Under the pieces are notes generated by a model, which worked only from the letters and a program-made list of their open reading frames with translations, did no database searches and had not been told where the DNA came from. A DNA stretch of 64,000 nucleotides from Jannaschia sp. S6380 (lineage in GTDB: Bacteria; Pseudomonadota; Alphaproteobacteria; Rhodobacterales; Rhodobacteraceae): positions 1,488,001 through 1,552,000 of the forward strand of contig NZ_JALKAS010000001.1 in NCBI RefSeq assembly GCF_023015695.1, in the 5' to 3' direction. The translations under genes were made by a program, and so were the position numbers. Each line of letters opens with the position of its first letter. Positions within the stretch are counted from its first letter, which is position 1. Below, piece after piece: positions 32,979 through 41,452 of the stretch.

Positions 32979-34574
32979 ATGATTCTCAACGCGCGCCAGC
33001 TGCCGGACGGCGAGGTCGTCGAGGCCGATATCTGCATCGTCGGCGGCGGGCCGGCGGGCATCACGCTCGCCCTTGAACTCTCGGAATCGGGACGGGAGGT
33101 CCTGCTTCTGGAATCGGGCGACATGTTCGCCGACGATGCGACACAGGCCCTCTACGAAGGGCCCGACCTGGGGTTCCCCTACACCCCCCTCGCCGAGGCG
33201 CGGCTGCGCTTCCTCGGCGGAAGCTCCAACCACTGGTCGGGCTATTGCATGCGCTATACGCCCCTCGACTTCGAGGCGCGCGACTGGATCCCGCATTCCG
33301 GCTGGCCCATCGGGTTCGCGGATCTGGAGCCCTATTACGAACGCGCCCATCCCTATTTCGAACTTCAGACCGAACGCCCCTACGATTTCGAGTTCTGGGC
33401 CGCGCGGATCGGCGGCGACCGTCTGGCCCCCGACCCCGAACAACTGGAAAACCTCGTCACCGTTCTCAGCCCGCCGACCGCCTTCGGGTATGTCTACGAG
33501 GATCGGCTGCGCGCTGCGCCGGACGTGCGCGTCCTGCTGAATGCGAACGTCACCGAACTGGAAACCGACGACAATGCCGCGCGCGTGACCGCCCTGCGGG
33601 TCGCCTGCATCGACGGGCCCCGCTTCGACGTACGGGCGCGGAATGTCGTTCTGGCGGCCGGCGGGATCGAGATCCCGCGGCTCTTGTTCAATTCCGACCG
33701 CGTGATGCCGATGGGGCTGGGCAATGGCCGGGACCTGGTCGGGCGGTTCTTCAACGATCATGTCGGCCTGCGCCCGCATGTGCGCACGTTGATGTCGCGC
33801 GAGGATCTGGACCGTCTCAGTCTCTATACCGGTCCGCACTATCTGGAGGTGGGGGGCATCCAGAACGTCCTGGCGGCCTCCGAGGCGCATCTGCGCCGCG
33901 AGAAGGTCGGCAACTTCATCTTCCACCTGTTCCCCGACGGCGGCTCTCCGGGCAAGCGTGCCATCCGGCAGCTGTTCGGCGCCCTCAAGACCGGCGAGGC
34001 GCCGCCCTACCTGTCGGGCGAGATCATGAACCTTATGACCGACCTCGACGGGGCGACCAACGCCGTTGCGCGAGAGATTCTTGGCCGCCGGGACGACCTC
34101 ATCGACCATGCCTGGCTGGGTCCCTGGCTGTCGATGGAGTGCATCCCCAATCCCGACAGCCGCGTCCTGCGCATCGAGGAGACCGACCGCTTCGGCAAGC
34201 GTCGCGTCGGGCTGGACTGGCAGCTGACCGAATTCGACCGCCGCACGGCGCGCCACGCCGCCGGCGTCCTGATCGACGAGATGGGCCGCATGGGCCTCGG
34301 GCGGTCCTGGTCGTATGCGCGGCGCGAGGATTACGAGATTCCGCGCACCGTCGGCCTGGGCAAGCACCACAACGGCACGGTGCGCATGTCCGACGACCCG
34401 GCCACCGGCGTCGTGGATGCGAACTGCAAGGTGCATGGCGTGGCCAATCTGCACATCGCAAGTTGCGGCGTCTTTCCGACCAGCGGCTATGCCAACCCGA
34501 CTCTGACAATCGGGGCGATGGCGATCCGGCTGGCCGATCACCTGCGCGACGCGACGCCCGGCGGAGGGAGGTAG
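32979..34574 (+). CDS. GMC-family FAD-dependent oxidoreductase
   Basis: Flavoprotein of 531 residues. The FAD motif ADICIVGGGPAGITLALELS (residues about 17-36) with ESGD follows a 16-residue lead. RFLGGSSNHWSGYCMRYTPL is the GMC flavin-attachment region, VLAAGGIEIPRLLF follows, and the C-terminal catalytic segment is KHHNGTVRMSDDPATGVVDA plus SGYANPTLTIGAMAIRLADH (His and Asn). Its class oxidises alcohols or sugars and is often membrane-associated, with a Tat-exported small subunit; such a protein is encoded 3 bases downstream. Substrate unknown. It sits inside the pyrimidine locus, which is unusual. The ribosome site is weak. Confidence 0.9.
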   Translation: MILNARQLPDGEVVEADICIVGGGPAGITLALELSESGREVLLLESGDMFADDATQALYEGPDLGFPYTPLAEARLRFLGGSSNHWSGYCMRYTPLDFEARDWIPHSGWPIGFADLEPYYERAHPYFELQTERPYDFEFWAARIGGDRLAPDPEQLENLVTVLSPPTAFGYVYEDRLRAAPDVRVLLNANVTELETDDNAARVTALRVACIDGPRFDVRARNVVLAAGGIEIPRLLFNSDRVMPMGLGNGRDLVGRFFNDHVGLRPHVRTLMSREDLDRLSLYTGPHYLEVGGIQNVLAASEAHLRREKVGNFIFHLFPDGGSPGKRAIRQLFGALKTGEAPPYLSGEIMNLMTDLDGATNAVAREILGRRDDLIDHAWLGPWLSMECIPNPDSRVLRIEETDRFGKRRVGLDWQLTEFDRRTARHAAGVLIDEMGRMGLGRSWSYARREDYEIPRTVGLGKHHNGTVRMSDDPATGVVDANCKVHGVANLHIASCGVFPTSGYANPTLTIGAMAIRLADHLRDATPGGGR

Positions 34575-34577
34575 CAT

Positions 34578-34907
34578 ATGGACCGACGAACCTTCGTGAC
34601 CCTGACGGCGGCGCTGACCGCGACCGGAGGTGCCGCCGGCGCGGCCCCCCGGGGCGAGGCGGCCCGGCGGATCGGGCGTGAGATTCTGCAAGCCGGGATC
34701 TTGCCCGCCGACGTCCCTGCCCTGCGTGCGGAACTGGATGTGGGCGCGCAACCGGTCAATGATCTGTTCGGGCGCAACTGGTCTACGCGGATCCGCGCCG
34801 ATTTCGCCGCCCATCGAGTGCTGGACCTGCACGGCTGGACCCTCAGCCGGACCGAAGGAGCACTCTGCGCGCTGGCCGCGCTGGACGGGGGCGGGGGCGG
34901 GGCATGA
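34578..34907 (+). CDS. Tat-signal small protein, probable oxidoreductase subunit
   Basis: Protein of 109 residues with a twin-arginine-type N-terminus (MDRRTFVTLTAALTATGGAA). GGAGGGAGG lies ahead of the ATG, and it starts 3 bases after the GMC oxidoreductase stop. By analogy with fructose and gluconate dehydrogenase small subunits, it could carry the cofactor-loaded GMC partner through the Tat system. The mature part (RIGREILQAGILPADVPALR, HGWTLSRTEGALCALAALDG) has no recognised domain; inference only. Confidence 0.7.
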   Translation: MDRRTFVTLTAALTATGGAAGAAPRGEAARRIGREILQAGILPADVPALRAELDVGAQPVNDLFGRNWSTRIRADFAAHRVLDLHGWTLSRTEGALCALAALDGGGGGA

Positions 34908-35074
34908 TACGCGCGCTTCTGCCGATCGCCATGGTTGCGGTGGTGGCGATCGCCCTTCTGGCGACCTTCGTGCCCGCAAGCCTGTGGACGGGCGGCGCGA
35001 TCGTCTTGCTGGTGGCGGCCATTCTCGCGATCCGCGCGGCGCGAAGGCATGCGAACCGGCAAGTTGGCGGTTGA
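34904..35074 (+). CDS. Small two-helix membrane protein (56 aa)
   Basis: The ATG at 34904 overlaps the stop of the Tat-signal gene (ATGA), and the frame runs 57 codons to TGA at 35072. It encodes MIRALLPIAMVAVVAIALLA, then a short loop and a second helix AIVLLVAAILAIRAARRHAN. The tight coupling and clear double-helix pattern support a real gene. It is short and would be missed by a length cutoff. Function unknown; perhaps a membrane anchor for the oxidoreductase complex. Confidence 0.65.
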   Translation: MIRALLPIAMVAVVAIALLATFVPASLWTGGAIVLLVAAILAIRAARRHANRQVGG

Positions 35075-35130
35075 ACCTGATGCGCGCTGCCCCAAACATG
35101 CGTCCGACCCCGACCGCCCGGAGAACACCG

Positions 35131-35385
35131 ATGACCTCGAAGACCGCCCTCGCCCTGTCCGTCGCCGTGATGCTCGCCGCCTGCGTGCCCGCCGCCAACG
35201 CACCGGTCCCCGACCCGCAGGCCTATGCGCCCACGGATGCGCCCGTGCCCTTTGCCGTCAGCCGCCTGCTGCCGCGGGGCGTCACCGCCGCCGACGTGCG
35301 CGTGGCGGATAACTGCTACGGCTATGCCTACCAGGGCGCGATCTACCCGGTGCTGATCCCGCGCGGCTCGCAATACTGCCTGTAA
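35131..35385 (+). CDS. Small lipoprotein, unknown function
   Basis: Protein of 84 residues with a lipobox (LAAC, residues 15-18, after MTSKTALALSVAVM). The mature part is Pro/Ala-rich and holds a Cys pair (DNCYGYAYQGAIYPVL...SQYC). It is likely anchored in the outer or inner membrane facing the periplasm. It lies 57 bases after the 56-aa membrane protein and 11 bases before hydA. Start at 35131; an in-frame upstream start is possible but would disrupt the lipobox spacing. I do not recognise the family. Confidence 0.7.
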   Translation: MTSKTALALSVAVMLAACVPAANAPVPDPQAYAPTDAPVPFAVSRLLPRGVTAADVRVADNCYGYAYQGAIYPVLIPRGSQYCL

Positions 35386-35396
35386 CGGAGGTTTTC

Positions 35397-36860
35397 ATGT
35401 CCAAGGTCATCAAGAACGGCACCATCGTCACCGCCGATCGCCAGTGGAAGGCCGACGTCCTGATCGAGGGCGAGAAGATCGCGCAGATCGGCGAGAACCT
35501 TTCGGGCGACGAGACGATCGACGCCAGCGACGCCTACGTCATCCCCGGCGGCATCGACCCGCATACGCATCTGGAGATGCCCTTCATGGGCACCACTGCC
35601 GCCGAAACCTTCGAGAGCGGCACCTTCGCCGCCGCCGCCGGCGGCACGACGATGCTGGTCGATTTCTGCCTGCCGGGCGAGGACGGATCGCTGCTGTCGG
35701 CGCTGGATGACTGGGATCGGAAGTCGCGCGACCAGATCTGCACCGACATCAGCTATCACATGGCGATCACCGGCTGGAACGAGACGATCTGGGAGGAGAT
35801 GGAGGCCGTCGTGAAGGAGCGCGGCGTCAACACATTCAAGCACTTCATGGCCTACAAGGGCGCACTGATGGTCGAGGACGACGAGATGTTCGCCTCGTTC
35901 CGCCGCTGCGCCGAGCTGGGCGCCCTGCCCCTCGTCCACGCCGAGAACGGCGACATCGTGGCCGCCAAGCAGGAGCAGTTGCTGGCCGAGGGGATCACCG
36001 GCCCCGAGGGTCACGCCTATTCGCGCCCTCCGGAAGTCGAGGGCGAGGCCGCCAACCGCGCCATCATGATCGCCGACGCCGCCGGCACGCCGCTTTATAT
36101 CGTCCATGTCTCCTGCGAGCAGGCCCACGAAGCCATCCGCCGCGCTCGCCAGAAGGGGATGCGCGTCTACGGCGAGCCGCTGATCCAGCATCTGACGCTG
36201 GATGAGACCGAGTATTTCAACAAGGATTGGCAATACGCCGCCCGCCGCGTCATGTCCCCGCCCTTCCGCTCCAGGAGCCATCAGGACTCGCTCTGGGCGG
36301 GCCTCGCCTCCGGCTCCCTCCAGGTCGTCGCCACCGACCATGCGGCATTCTCCGACGAGCAGAAGCGAATGGGGGTCGACGACTTCACCCGCATCCCCAA
36401 CGGCACCGGCGGGCTGGAGGAGCGGATGGCCATGCTCTGGACCCGCGGCGTCGACACCGGTCGCCTGACACCCGAGGAATTCGTCGCCGTCACATCGACC
36501 AACATCGCCAAGATCCTCAACATCTACCCGATGAAGGGCGGGTTGAACGTCGGCGGCGATGCCGATGTGGTCGTCTGGGACCCGTCGATCAAGCGCACGG
36601 TTTCGGTCGCCAATCAGAAATCCATCATCGACTACAACGTGTTCGAGGGCATGGAGCTGTCCGCTGCCCCCCGCTACACCCTGTCGCGCGGCGAAATCGT
36701 CTGGGCCCACGGCCAGAACTCGCAGCCGCAGCCCGGGCGGGGGCGGTTCATGCGGCGGGCGCCCTATGCCTCGGCGTCCAAGGCGCTGTCGAAGTGGAAA
36801 GCGCTGAACACGCCGAGGAAGATCGAGCGCGATCCGATGAACATTCCGGCGGGGGTTTGA
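35397..36860 (+). CDS. hydA: Dihydropyrimidinase
   Basis: Cyclic amidohydrolase of 487 residues that opens dihydrouracil to N-carbamoyl-beta-alanine, step two of the reductive pathway. The Zn-binding HxH is in YVIPGGIDPHTHLEMPFMGT, the carboxylated-Lys region is NTFKHFMAYKGALMVEDDEM, and further His and Asp ligands are in LVHAENGD, IVHVSCEQAHEAIRRARQKG and VATDHAAF. The length is normal for the family. It starts 11 bases after the lipoprotein gene with AACGGAGG ahead. Downstream a GC-poor gene on the other strand separates it from the transporter genes that usually follow. Confidence 0.96.
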   Translation: MSKVIKNGTIVTADRQWKADVLIEGEKIAQIGENLSGDETIDASDAYVIPGGIDPHTHLEMPFMGTTAAETFESGTFAAAAGGTTMLVDFCLPGEDGSLLSALDDWDRKSRDQICTDISYHMAITGWNETIWEEMEAVVKERGVNTFKHFMAYKGALMVEDDEMFASFRRCAELGALPLVHAENGDIVAAKQEQLLAEGITGPEGHAYSRPPEVEGEAANRAIMIADAAGTPLYIVHVSCEQAHEAIRRARQKGMRVYGEPLIQHLTLDETEYFNKDWQYAARRVMSPPFRSRSHQDSLWAGLASGSLQVVATDHAAFSDEQKRMGVDDFTRIPNGTGGLEERMAMLWTRGVDTGRLTPEEFVAVTSTNIAKILNIYPMKGGLNVGGDADVVVWDPSIKRTVSVANQKSIIDYNVFEGMELSAAPRYTLSRGEIVWAHGQNSQPQPGRGRFMRRAPYASASKALSKWKALNTPRKIERDPMNIPAGV

Positions 36861-36863
36861 TGG

Positions 36864-37397
36864 CTAGGCCAACCGTAAACTCGCCCTTTGGCCTGGCTTG
36901 TGCGCATCCTCTTTTTGCCGCCACTCGAACTCTATCGAGCCAATCGTCTGAAGTTGCTTCACGCACCGAACCAAGATTTTTACAGCGTCCTCAGCGGAAA
37001 CGCCCTGATAGGAGAAATCGAACTTCTGGTCGTATTTATAGCCTTCAGTCTCTTTCCTACCCGAGACGACATTTGCGCCAGACGTCTTTCGAAGGTTATC
37101 GATGGACGGATCACGTTCTAGAACCGCGTGGAAAGCGAGGCGGATCATTGCATCCCACGTCATCTTTTCTGGAGTCCGATTTTCGATTGATCCATCCAAC
37201 AGCTTCGTATGACGCATCGGCGGGATATCTGTTGGCCCGTAAACAACGCTTTCGATTGCGCCTGAATCCGCTGCCTCAGTGGACGCCTCAAATCGATCAA
37301 GAAGTCGCGTCACGACCGATGCTGCCGTGTCTTCTAGCGGCACCGCCAATGCCTGTAACCGCGCAAAATCTCGATCTTGAACCTCAATCGCTTTCAT
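36864..37397 (-). CDS. SeqA-N-terminus-like protein, GC-poor, probably acquired
   Basis: Protein of 177 residues. The N-terminus MKAIEVQDRDFARLQALAVP and the next helices resemble by eye the ribbon-helix-helix oligomerisation domain of SeqA (MKTIEVDDELYRYIA...). The C-terminal region (TPEKMTWDAMIRLAFHAVLE, YDQKFDFSYQGVSAEDAVKI) is unlike SeqA's methyl-GATC-binding domain and unrecognised. GC is 47-52% in three counted lines (36901-37080) against 72% at 36301-36360, and the gene lies opposite to an operon it interrupts, so transfer is likely. GGAGG precedes the ATG. AT-rich TTCATAT repeats lie just upstream and may be its own operator. DNA-binding is plausible, unproven. Confidence 0.72.
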   Translation of the reverse strand: MKAIEVQDRDFARLQALAVPLEDTAASVVTRLLDRFEASTEAADSGAIESVVYGPTDIPPMRHTKLLDGSIENRTPEKMTWDAMIRLAFHAVLERDPSIDNLRKTSGANVVSGRKETEGYKYDQKFDFSYQGVSAEDAVKILVRCVKQLQTIGSIEFEWRQKEDAHKPGQRASLRLA

Positions 37398-37411
37398 GTC
37401 GACGCCTCCAT

Positions 37412-37440
37412 ATTCATATCATATTTTCATATATTCATAT
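37412..37440. repeat. TTCATAT repeats in the SeqA-like gene promoter
   Basis: TTCATAT occurs three times (37413-37419, 37426-37432, 37434-37440), starts spaced 13 and 8 bases. On the minus strand they read ATATGAA, 15-43 bases upstream of the SeqA-like start, where promoter and operator sites would lie. The stretch is strikingly AT-rich for this genome. Confidence 0.55.
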
Positions 37441-37479
37441 TCTCAGGTCAATGGCAACGGCTTTTTTGGCGCATAAACC

Positions 37480-38253
37480 ATGACCACCATCTCCGCCCAA
37501 TCCCTCGACCTTACCTTCCCGTCCCCCGACGGCCCTGTCCATGCGCTCTCCGACATTACCCTCGACATCCACGAGGGCGAGTTCGTCTCCTTCATCGGTC
37601 CCTCGGGCTGCGGCAAAACCACCTTCTTGCGCTGCGTCGCAGCCCTCGAACAACCGACGGGCGGCACGCTCACCGTCAACGGCATGACGCCTGACGAAGC
37701 TCGGAAAGCACGCGCTTACGGATATGTGTTCCAGGCCGCCGGTCTCTACCCCTGGCGCACCATCGCGCGGAACGTCACCCTGCCGCTTGAGATCATGGGC
37801 TACTCCAAAGCCGACCGCATCAAACGCATGGAAGACGTCCTCGAACTGGTCGAACTGGGCAGTTTCGCCAACAAATACCCCTGGCAACTCTCCGGGGGGA
37901 TGCAGCAGCGCGCCTCCATCGCGCGCGCGCTGGCCTTCGACGCGCCGATCCTGTTGATGGACGAGCCCTTCGGCGCGCTGGATGAGATCGTGCGCGACCG
38001 CTTGAACGAAGAACTGCTCGCCCTCTGGAAGCGCACCACCAAGACCACGCTCTTCGTCACCCATTCGATCCCCGAAGCCGTCTACCTGTCCACCAGGATC
38101 GTCGTCATGTCCCCCCGCCCGGGTCGGATCACCGACGTCATCGACAGCCCCCTGCCCCGCGACCGCCCCCTCGACATCCGCGACAGCCCCGAATTCCTCG
38201 CCGTCGCCCACCGCGTTCGCGAGGGGCTGCGCGAAGGGATGGAGGCCGCATGA
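37480..38253 (+). CDS. ABC transporter ATP-binding protein (pyrimidine/NMT1-type)
   Basis: Cytosolic ATPase of 257 residues of the nitrate/taurine/NMT1 class. Walker A is GPSGCGKTTFLRC, the Q-loop is YVFQAAGLYPWRTI, the signature is LSGGMQQRASIARAL, Walker B is ILLMDEPFGALDEIV and the switch is LFVTHSIPEAVYLST. It heads an operon with two permeases, a small membrane protein and a binding protein. The start at 37480 lacks a visible ribosome site (TTTTTTGGCGCATAAACC precedes it), which may reflect damage where the GC-poor block joined. A pyrimidine or related cargo is inferred from the locus. Confidence 0.92.
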   Translation: MTTISAQSLDLTFPSPDGPVHALSDITLDIHEGEFVSFIGPSGCGKTTFLRCVAALEQPTGGTLTVNGMTPDEARKARAYGYVFQAAGLYPWRTIARNVTLPLEIMGYSKADRIKRMEDVLELVELGSFANKYPWQLSGGMQQRASIARALAFDAPILLMDEPFGALDEIVRDRLNEELLALWKRTTKTTLFVTHSIPEAVYLSTRIVVMSPRPGRITDVIDSPLPRDRPLDIRDSPEFLAVAHRVREGLREGMEAA

Positions 38254-38305
38254 TCCGCCGCGCGTCCTTGCCCGCCGAATGCGTCGATGGCGGGGAGACG
38301 ACGAC

Positions 38306-38479
38306 ATGAAGACACGCACGACCCAGACCATCGGCGACCTGATCGCGATCGCCGTGGCGATTTTCTTCATCGTCTCGGCCTCCTTCGACGCGATGCCGGC
38401 ACGCTCGGCGCTGAACACGGTCGCGCTCTTCGTGATCGGACTGTCGCTGTGGCGCATCTGGCGTCGGCGCGGCGCATGA
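38306..38479 (+). CDS. Small two-helix membrane protein in the transporter operon
   Basis: Protein of 57 residues: MKTRTTQTIGDLIAIAVAIF leads into two helices (IAVAIFFIVSASF and ALNTVALFVIGLSLWRIWRR). CGGGGAGA lies ahead of the ATG at 38306. Its stop overlaps the first permease start (ATGA), so it is embedded in the ABC operon. An upstream in-frame start at 38279 exists but lacks a ribosome site. Possible accessory subunit of the transporter; no family recognised. Confidence 0.72.
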   Translation: MKTRTTQTIGDLIAIAVAIFFIVSASFDAMPARSALNTVALFVIGLSLWRIWRRRGA

Positions 38480-39471
38480 GCATGGCCCCCCTCTCCGCCC
38501 CCGGCGCGGGGATCGGTCGATCCGGCCGTGTCGCGCTGGTCGTCCGCCGAATGGCCGGCGTCACGCTGCCGATCCTGGTCATCGTCGCGGCCCTCGTGGC
38601 GCTCTGGTACGCCGCCTGCGTGCCGATGAACGCACAACAAAGCGTGCTGGAGGCGGAGCGTGCCGGGCAGACGGTCACCCCCGCGACCGCCGCCGAACGG
38701 CGCGAAATGGGCGGGCTCGCCCTGACCGTGGCCAATCCTACGACTACGGTGGCCGGCGCGTTCGCACAGGACCGTCCCCGCCTGCCCGCGCCCCATCAGG
38801 TCGTGGCCGAGCTGTGGGACACCACCATCGGCAAGAAGATCACGTCGAAGCGCAGCCTGGTTTTCCACGCCGGCATCACGCTGGGTCCGACGCTTCTGGG
38901 TTTCGTCATCGGGTCGCTGGCCGGCATCGCGCTGGCCGTGGGCATCGTCCACAGCCGGGTGATGGACCTGTCGGTCATGCCCTGGGCCATCGCGTCCCAG
39001 ACCATCCCGATCCTGGCCATCGCGCCGATGATCATCGTGGTGCTGAACTCGGTGGGCATCCAGGGGCTGCTGCCCAAGGCGATCATCTCGGCCTATCTGT
39101 CGTTCTTCCCGGTCACGGTCGGCATGGTGAAGGGGCTGCGCGCGCCCTCGCCCGCGGATCTGGACCTGATGCGGACGTGGAACGCGTCGGCCACGCGCAC
39201 CCTCGTCTCGCTGCGTCTGCCCTCGTCGCTTCCCTATCTCTTCGCGTCGCTCAAGATCGCGGTGGCCGCCGCGCTCGTCGGCGCCATCATCGGCGAGTTG
39301 CCGACCGGCGCCGTGCGTGGCCTCGGCGCGCGTCTCCTGGCGGGCAGCTATTACGGCCAGACGATCCAGATCTGGTCCGCGCTCTTCGGCGCGGCCATCG
39401 TGGCGGCGGTGCTGGTGGCCGTGATCGCGGCCGTCGAGCGGTTGACGCTCCGGCGGATGGGGTTGGCATGA
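38476..39471 (+). CDS. ABC transporter permease (NMT1/nitrate-type), first
   Basis: Inner-membrane permease of 331 residues with about six helices. After a long periplasmic segment (residues about 50-110), the BPD_transp_1 core begins at VFHAGITLGPTLLGFVIGSL. The EAA-type coupling loop is MRTWNASATRTLVSLRLPSS. The start overlaps the upstream small gene (ATGA) and the end overlaps the second permease (ATGA). The extra N-terminal segment is longer than in typical TauC/SsuC permeases. Confidence 0.92.
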   Translation: MSMAPLSAPGAGIGRSGRVALVVRRMAGVTLPILVIVAALVALWYAACVPMNAQQSVLEAERAGQTVTPATAAERREMGGLALTVANPTTTVAGAFAQDRPRLPAPHQVVAELWDTTIGKKITSKRSLVFHAGITLGPTLLGFVIGSLAGIALAVGIVHSRVMDLSVMPWAIASQTIPILAIAPMIIVVLNSVGIQGLLPKAIISAYLSFFPVTVGMVKGLRAPSPADLDLMRTWNASATRTLVSLRLPSSLPYLFASLKIAVAAALVGAIIGELPTGAVRGLGARLLAGSYYGQTIQIWSALFGAAIVAAVLVAVIAAVERLTLRRMGLA

Positions 39472-40415
39472 ATCGGCCCGCAGACCGTATGAACGCCGTT
39501 ATGGGCAGGCTCTCCGGGTCGGAAGGTCTCCTCTGGCTGCTCGGCGGGCTGGTCATCCTCGTCGCCGTTTCGTTCTGGCTCGGGCCGCTTGCCCTCATCC
39601 TCGCAGCCTGGGCTGGATTGTGGCTCCTGAACGTCTGGCTTTCCGGGCATGGCATCGCCCGCTGGGCCGCGCCTGTCCTCTTCGGCCTGACCCTCCTCGT
39701 CCTGTGGGAACTGACCGTCCGCCTTTTCGCCGTCCCGGAGGTCATCCTGCCGGCCCCGTCCCAGATCGCCCGCGCCTTCGCGGCCAACGTCCCGACCCTC
39801 TGGGCCGATTTCGTGCAGACCGTCCTGAAGGGCGCGCTCGGCGGCTGGTTGATCGGCTGCACCGCCGGTATCGCCACCGCGCTCCTGGTCGCACGCTCCG
39901 ACTTCCTGCGGCGCGGCCTTCTGCCCGTCGGCAATTTCATGGCGGCACTGCCCATCGTCGGCACCGCGCCGATCCTGGTGATGTGGTTCGGCTTCGGTTG
40001 GGAATCGAAGGCGGCCGTCGTCGTGGTGATGGTCTTCTTTCCGGTCCTCGTGAACACGGTCGCGGGCTTGGCGGACACCACCGCGATGCAGCGCGACCTG
40101 ATGCGCACCTACGGGGCGACGCCGGGGCAAACGCTGCGCCACCTGCGGATGGTCGCCGCGCTGCCCTTCGTGTTCAACGGCCTCAAGATCGCCACCACCC
40201 TTGCCCTGATCGGCGCCATCGTCGCCGAATTCTTCGGCAGTCCGACCGTCGGCATGGGCTTCCGTATCTCAACCGAGGTCGGACGGCTGAACCTGCCGAT
40301 GGTCTGGGCCACCATCGTCGTCGCCGCCATCGCCGGCAGCGCCAGCTACGGATTGATCGCCGCGCTCGAACGGCGGCTCACGTTCTGGCATCCATCACAG
40401 AGAGCGCGGGGATGA
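39468..40415 (+). CDS. ABC transporter permease (NMT1/nitrate-type), second
   Basis: Inner-membrane permease of 315 residues with extra N-terminal helices (WLLGGLVILVAVSFWLGPLA) before the core six. The coupling loop is MRTYGATPGQTLRHLRMVAA, and MAALPIVGTAPILVMWFGFG is the conserved pore-side region. Coupled to the first permease by ATGA. Two different permeases imply a heterodimeric channel with one ATPase homodimer. Confidence 0.92.
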   Translation: MNRPADRMNAVMGRLSGSEGLLWLLGGLVILVAVSFWLGPLALILAAWAGLWLLNVWLSGHGIARWAAPVLFGLTLLVLWELTVRLFAVPEVILPAPSQIARAFAANVPTLWADFVQTVLKGALGGWLIGCTAGIATALLVARSDFLRRGLLPVGNFMAALPIVGTAPILVMWFGFGWESKAAVVVVMVFFPVLVNTVAGLADTTAMQRDLMRTYGATPGQTLRHLRMVAALPFVFNGLKIATTLALIGAIVAEFFGSPTVGMGFRISTEVGRLNLPMVWATIVVAAIAGSASYGLIAALERRLTFWHPSQRARG

Positions 40416-40444
40416 ACCATCCGCGCCACAACAGGAGAGAGAGA

Positions 40445-41434
40445 ATGAAAAGACTGATTGCATCCGCCACTCTGGCGACCGCCTTGGCCGCCCCGGCGCT
40501 GGCGCAGGACAACGAGGTCACGCTGCAACTCAAATGGGTCACCCAGGCGCAGTTCGCAGGCTATTACGTCGCGCTCGAAAAGGGCTTTTACGAAGAAGAG
40601 GGGCTGGACGTCACGATCCTGCCCGGCGGCCCCGACATCGCGCCTACGCAGGTGCTGGCCGGCGGTGGTGCCGACGTCACCGTCGAATGGATGCCCGCCG
40701 CGCTTTCGGCGCGCGAAAAGGGGCTGCCGATGGTCAACATCGCCCAACCCTTCAAATCGTCCGGCATGATGCTGACCTGCTGGGCAGATGTCGGGATCGA
40801 GGCGCCGGAGGATCTGGCCGACCGCACGCTAGGTGTCTGGTTCTTTGGCAACGAGTTCCCGTTCCTGTCCTGGATGTCGCAACTGGGGATCGAGACCGAC
40901 GGCAAGCGTGAGAACGGTGTAGAGGTGCTCAAACAGGGCTTCAACGTCGACCCGCTGCTGCAGCGCCAGGCCGACTGCATCTCGACCATGACCTATAACG
41001 AGTACTGGCAGGTGATCGACGCCGGCGTCTCGCCCGAGGAGCTGGTGACCTTCAAGTACGAGGATCAGGGCGTCGCCACGCTGGAGGACGGCCTCTACGT
41101 GCTGGAGGAGAACCTCGAGGATCCGGCCTTCAAGGAGAAGATGGTCAAGTTCGTCCGTGCCTCGATGAAGGGCTGGAAATACGCCGAGGAGAACCCCGAC
41201 GAGGCGGCCGAGATCGTGCTCGAATACGACGAGACCGGCGCCCAGACCGAGGAGCACCAGAAGCGCATGGCCGCCGAGGTTGCGAAGCTGACCGCCGGCT
41301 CCGACGGCGCGCTGGACGAGGCAGACTATCAGCGCACGGTCGACACGCTGCTGGCCGGCGGCTCTGACCCGGTCATCTCCGAGACGCCGGAAGGCGCCTG
41401 GACGTCCGAGATCACGGACGAAGCCCTGAACTAG
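40445..41434 (+). CDS. ABC transporter substrate-binding protein (NMT1/THI5-like)
   Basis: Periplasmic binding protein of 329 residues. The signal peptide MKRLIASATLATALAAPALA ends before QDNEVTLQLKW. LKWVTQAQFAGYYVALEKGF and YEEEGLDVTILPGGPDIAPT are the NMT1/THI5-like core (pyrimidine-precursor-like ligands). CAWADVG-type Cys and aromatic residues line the cleft (SGMMLTCWADVG). It ends the operon that begins with the ATPase; a strong hairpin follows. A ligand related to uracil or dihydropyrimidine is the best guess from context, as in many hydA-linked transporters of this group. Confidence 0.92.
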   Translation: MKRLIASATLATALAAPALAQDNEVTLQLKWVTQAQFAGYYVALEKGFYEEEGLDVTILPGGPDIAPTQVLAGGGADVTVEWMPAALSAREKGLPMVNIAQPFKSSGMMLTCWADVGIEAPEDLADRTLGVWFFGNEFPFLSWMSQLGIETDGKRENGVEVLKQGFNVDPLLQRQADCISTMTYNEYWQVIDAGVSPEELVTFKYEDQGVATLEDGLYVLEENLEDPAFKEKMVKFVRASMKGWKYAEENPDEAAEIVLEYDETGAQTEEHQKRMAAEVAKLTAGSDGALDEADYQRTVDTLLAGGSDPVISETPEGAWTSEITDEALN

Positions 41435-41452
41435 GCGGCACCGACCGCACTC

